NCBI GenBank assembly: GCA_002470565.1
Contig: DKMQ01000049.1
Location: 3,529 to 11,306 of the forward strand
Source of the DNA: Oceanospirillaceae bacterium UBA7410
GTDB taxonomy: Bacteria; Pseudomonadota; Gammaproteobacteria; Pseudomonadales; Balneatricaceae
Length of the DNA stretch: 7,778 nt
Direction: 5' to 3'
The notes beneath the pieces are model-generated. The model was not told where the DNA came from, made no database searches, and saw nothing but the letters and a program-made list of their open reading frames with translations. Below are positions 6,334 to 7,778 of this stretch, one piece after another. Position numbers and translations under genes: made by a program. The number at the start of each line of letters is the position of its first letter. The stretch's first letter is position 1.

Positions 6334-7778
6334 ATGAATCAAATCGCTGGCGTAGAATTTGGCCAATACCAATCTGTTACTGATGTATTTTTAGAAGCCT
6401 GTGGTAAGTATGCACACAAACCCGCCTTTAGCTGCATGGGGCAAACTTTGTCCTTTGCAGACATGGAGCGTTTAACTGCTAATTTTGCCTCTTATTTGCA
6501 AAACCATACTGACCTTAATGTGGGCGACCGCATAGCTATACAGCTACCTAACGTATTGCAATTTCCTATTGCAGCAATGGGCGCCATGCGAGCAGGTATG
6601 GTAGTGGTGAATACCAACCCCCTTTATACCGCCAGAGAAATGGAACACCAATTTAATGACTCAGGTGCTAAGGCCCTAGTGATTTTGGCCAACATGGCTA
6701 ATATGGCAGAGCAAGTGGTGCCTAAAACTGGCATTAAGCTGGTTATGGTGACACAGCTTGCTGATATGCACCCGTTTGCTAAGCGTGTGTTAATAAACAC
6801 AGTAGTTAAGCGTGTTAAAAAAATGGTGCCAGCCTATTCTTTGCCTGATGCTGTAAGCTTTAGACAGACTCTGGCATTAGGTGCTAAAAAAGCCCCAGTG
6901 GCAGTGTCTCTCACACTGGCTGATACAGCCGTATTACAATATACCGGCGGCACTACAGGCGTTTCCAAAGGCGCACAATTATTGCATCAAAACTTAGTAG
7001 CTAATATGATGCAGGTGCGCGAGCTCATCGTAGATATTTTGGATACTGACACCGAAGTGATGATTGCGCCTTTACCGCTTTATCATATCTATGCATTTAC
7101 CGTGAGTTTGGTCATGACAGATATGGGCCATGAAATGGTGCTGATACCCAATCCACGTGATATTCCTGGGTTTGTGAAAGAGCTAAGCCGGCACAAATTT
7201 ACTTCCTTTGCAGGCCTAAATACGTTGTTTGTGGCCTTATGTAATAACAAAGGTTTTAATGAGTTAGACTTTTCTCACCTAAAACATACCATTTCAGGTG
7301 GCATGGCGCTCACAGAAGCTGCAGCTAGCAAATGGCAAGGTGTTACAGGGTGTCAAATACAAGAAGCTTATGGGCTTACCGAAACGTCTCCTGCTGTTTC
7401 TTTTAACCCTTACCATGACATTCGTATTGGCACTATTGGCAAAGTGCTCACAGGTACACAAGTAAAAGTGATTGCAGAAGATGGCACTGACTTAGGTTTC
7501 AACCAAGAAGGCGAGCTGTGTGTGAAAGGCCCGCAAGTAATGGCAGGCTACTGGCAGCGCCCAGAGGCCACAGCACAAGCGATTGACGCTGAAGGCTGGT
7601 TTAAAACCGGCGACGTAGCTATATTGGCTGAAGATGGGTTTATTCGTTTAGTAGATCGTATTAAAGACATGATCAACGTGTCTGGTTTCAATGTATACCC
7701 CAATGAAATTGATGATGTAGCCAGCCAACACGAAGGTATCTTAGAGTGTGCAGCGGTAGGTATTCCTAACGAAGTAAG
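6334..7778 (+). CDS. fadD: Long-chain fatty acyl-CoA synthetase FadD, 3' end missing
   Basis: The gene is open from the ATG at 6334 to the window edge, giving 481 complete codons of an expected 550-560. FadD activates long-chain fatty acids to acyl-CoA with ATP at the inner membrane, feeding beta-oxidation. The ATP-binding P-loop motif YTGGTTGVSKGA begins at residue 203, PLPLYHIYA lies near 246-254, and YGLTE is at 346-350. The fatty-acyl synthetase signature spans about 421-445 (GWFKTGDVA ... DRIKD), followed by INVSGFNVYPNEI at 447-459. Segments such as NPLYTAREMEHQFNDSGAKA and NPRDIPGFVKEL match E. coli FadD closely. The signature reads DRIKD where E. coli has DRKKD; the second Lys (K444) is kept. 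The C-terminal catalytic Lys lies beyond the window. AAAGG at 6323-6327, six bases before the ATG, supports this start. Confidence 0.95.
   Translation, partial: MNQIAGVEFGQYQSVTDVFLEACGKYAHKPAFSCMGQTLSFADMERLTANFASYLQNHTDLNVGDRIAIQLPNVLQFPIAAMGAMRAGMVVVNTNPLYTAREMEHQFNDSGAKALVILANMANMAEQVVPKTGIKLVMVTQLADMHPFAKRVLINTVVKRVKKMVPAYSLPDAVSFRQTLALGAKKAPVAVSLTLADTAVLQYTGGTTGVSKGAQLLHQNLVANMMQVRELIVDILDTDTEVMIAPLPLYHIYAFTVSLVMTDMGHEMVLIPNPRDIPGFVKELSRHKFTSFAGLNTLFVALCNNKGFNELDFSHLKHTISGGMALTEAAASKWQGVTGCQIQEAYGLTETSPAVSFNPYHDIRIGTIGKVLTGTQVKVIAEDGTDLGFNQEGELCVKGPQVMAGYWQRPEATAQAIDAEGWFKTGDVAILAEDGFIRLVDRIKDMINVSGFNVYPNEIDDVASQHEGILECAAVGIPNEV

Overview
This 7.8 kb window looks like ordinary chromosome from a gammaproteobacterium, most likely a marine or aquatic lineage near Oceanospirillales, Cellvibrionales or Alteromonadales. 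The clues are the dnaX-ybaB-recR block, the gammaproteobacterial families YcgL, YcgN and YafJ, and moderate, AT-leaning base composition. The genus cannot be fixed from the sequence alone. All genes are on the + strand and packed tightly, with no mobile element, RNA gene or CRISPR array seen.

Layout: (1) 1-1634 holds the 3' end of dnaX (DNA polymerase III tau subunit), ybaB (nucleoid-associated protein) and recR (recombination mediator), a widely conserved replication and repair operon. (2) 1637-3535 continues almost without gaps into rnd (RNase D), ycgL (start codon overlapping the rnd stop) and ycgN (cysteine-cluster protein). In E. coli, from memory, these three lie elsewhere (rnd beside fadD, ycgL and ycgN near minC). 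(3) 3618-5381 encodes an exported, C-terminally membrane-anchored von Willebrand factor A (VWA) protein with an intact metal-binding site. It is the least understood gene here and probably has its own promoter in the 82-bp gap before it. (4) 5409-6176 is yafJ, a stand-alone class II glutamine amidotransferase with no known acceptor reaction. (5) A 157-bp gap carries a G/T-rich tandem repeat, a weak hairpin and a palindrome resembling the operator of the fatty-acid-responsive repressor PsrA. (6) 6334 to the window end is fadD (long-chain acyl-CoA synthetase), cut off by the window edge.

Functionally the left half groups DNA replication and repair with RNA processing, the centre is an envelope protein of unknown role, and the right end starts fatty acid activation under what may be lipid-responsive control. 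I see no strong evidence for a new multi-gene system. The best leads are the VWA membrane protein and the putative PsrA-type operator before fadD.
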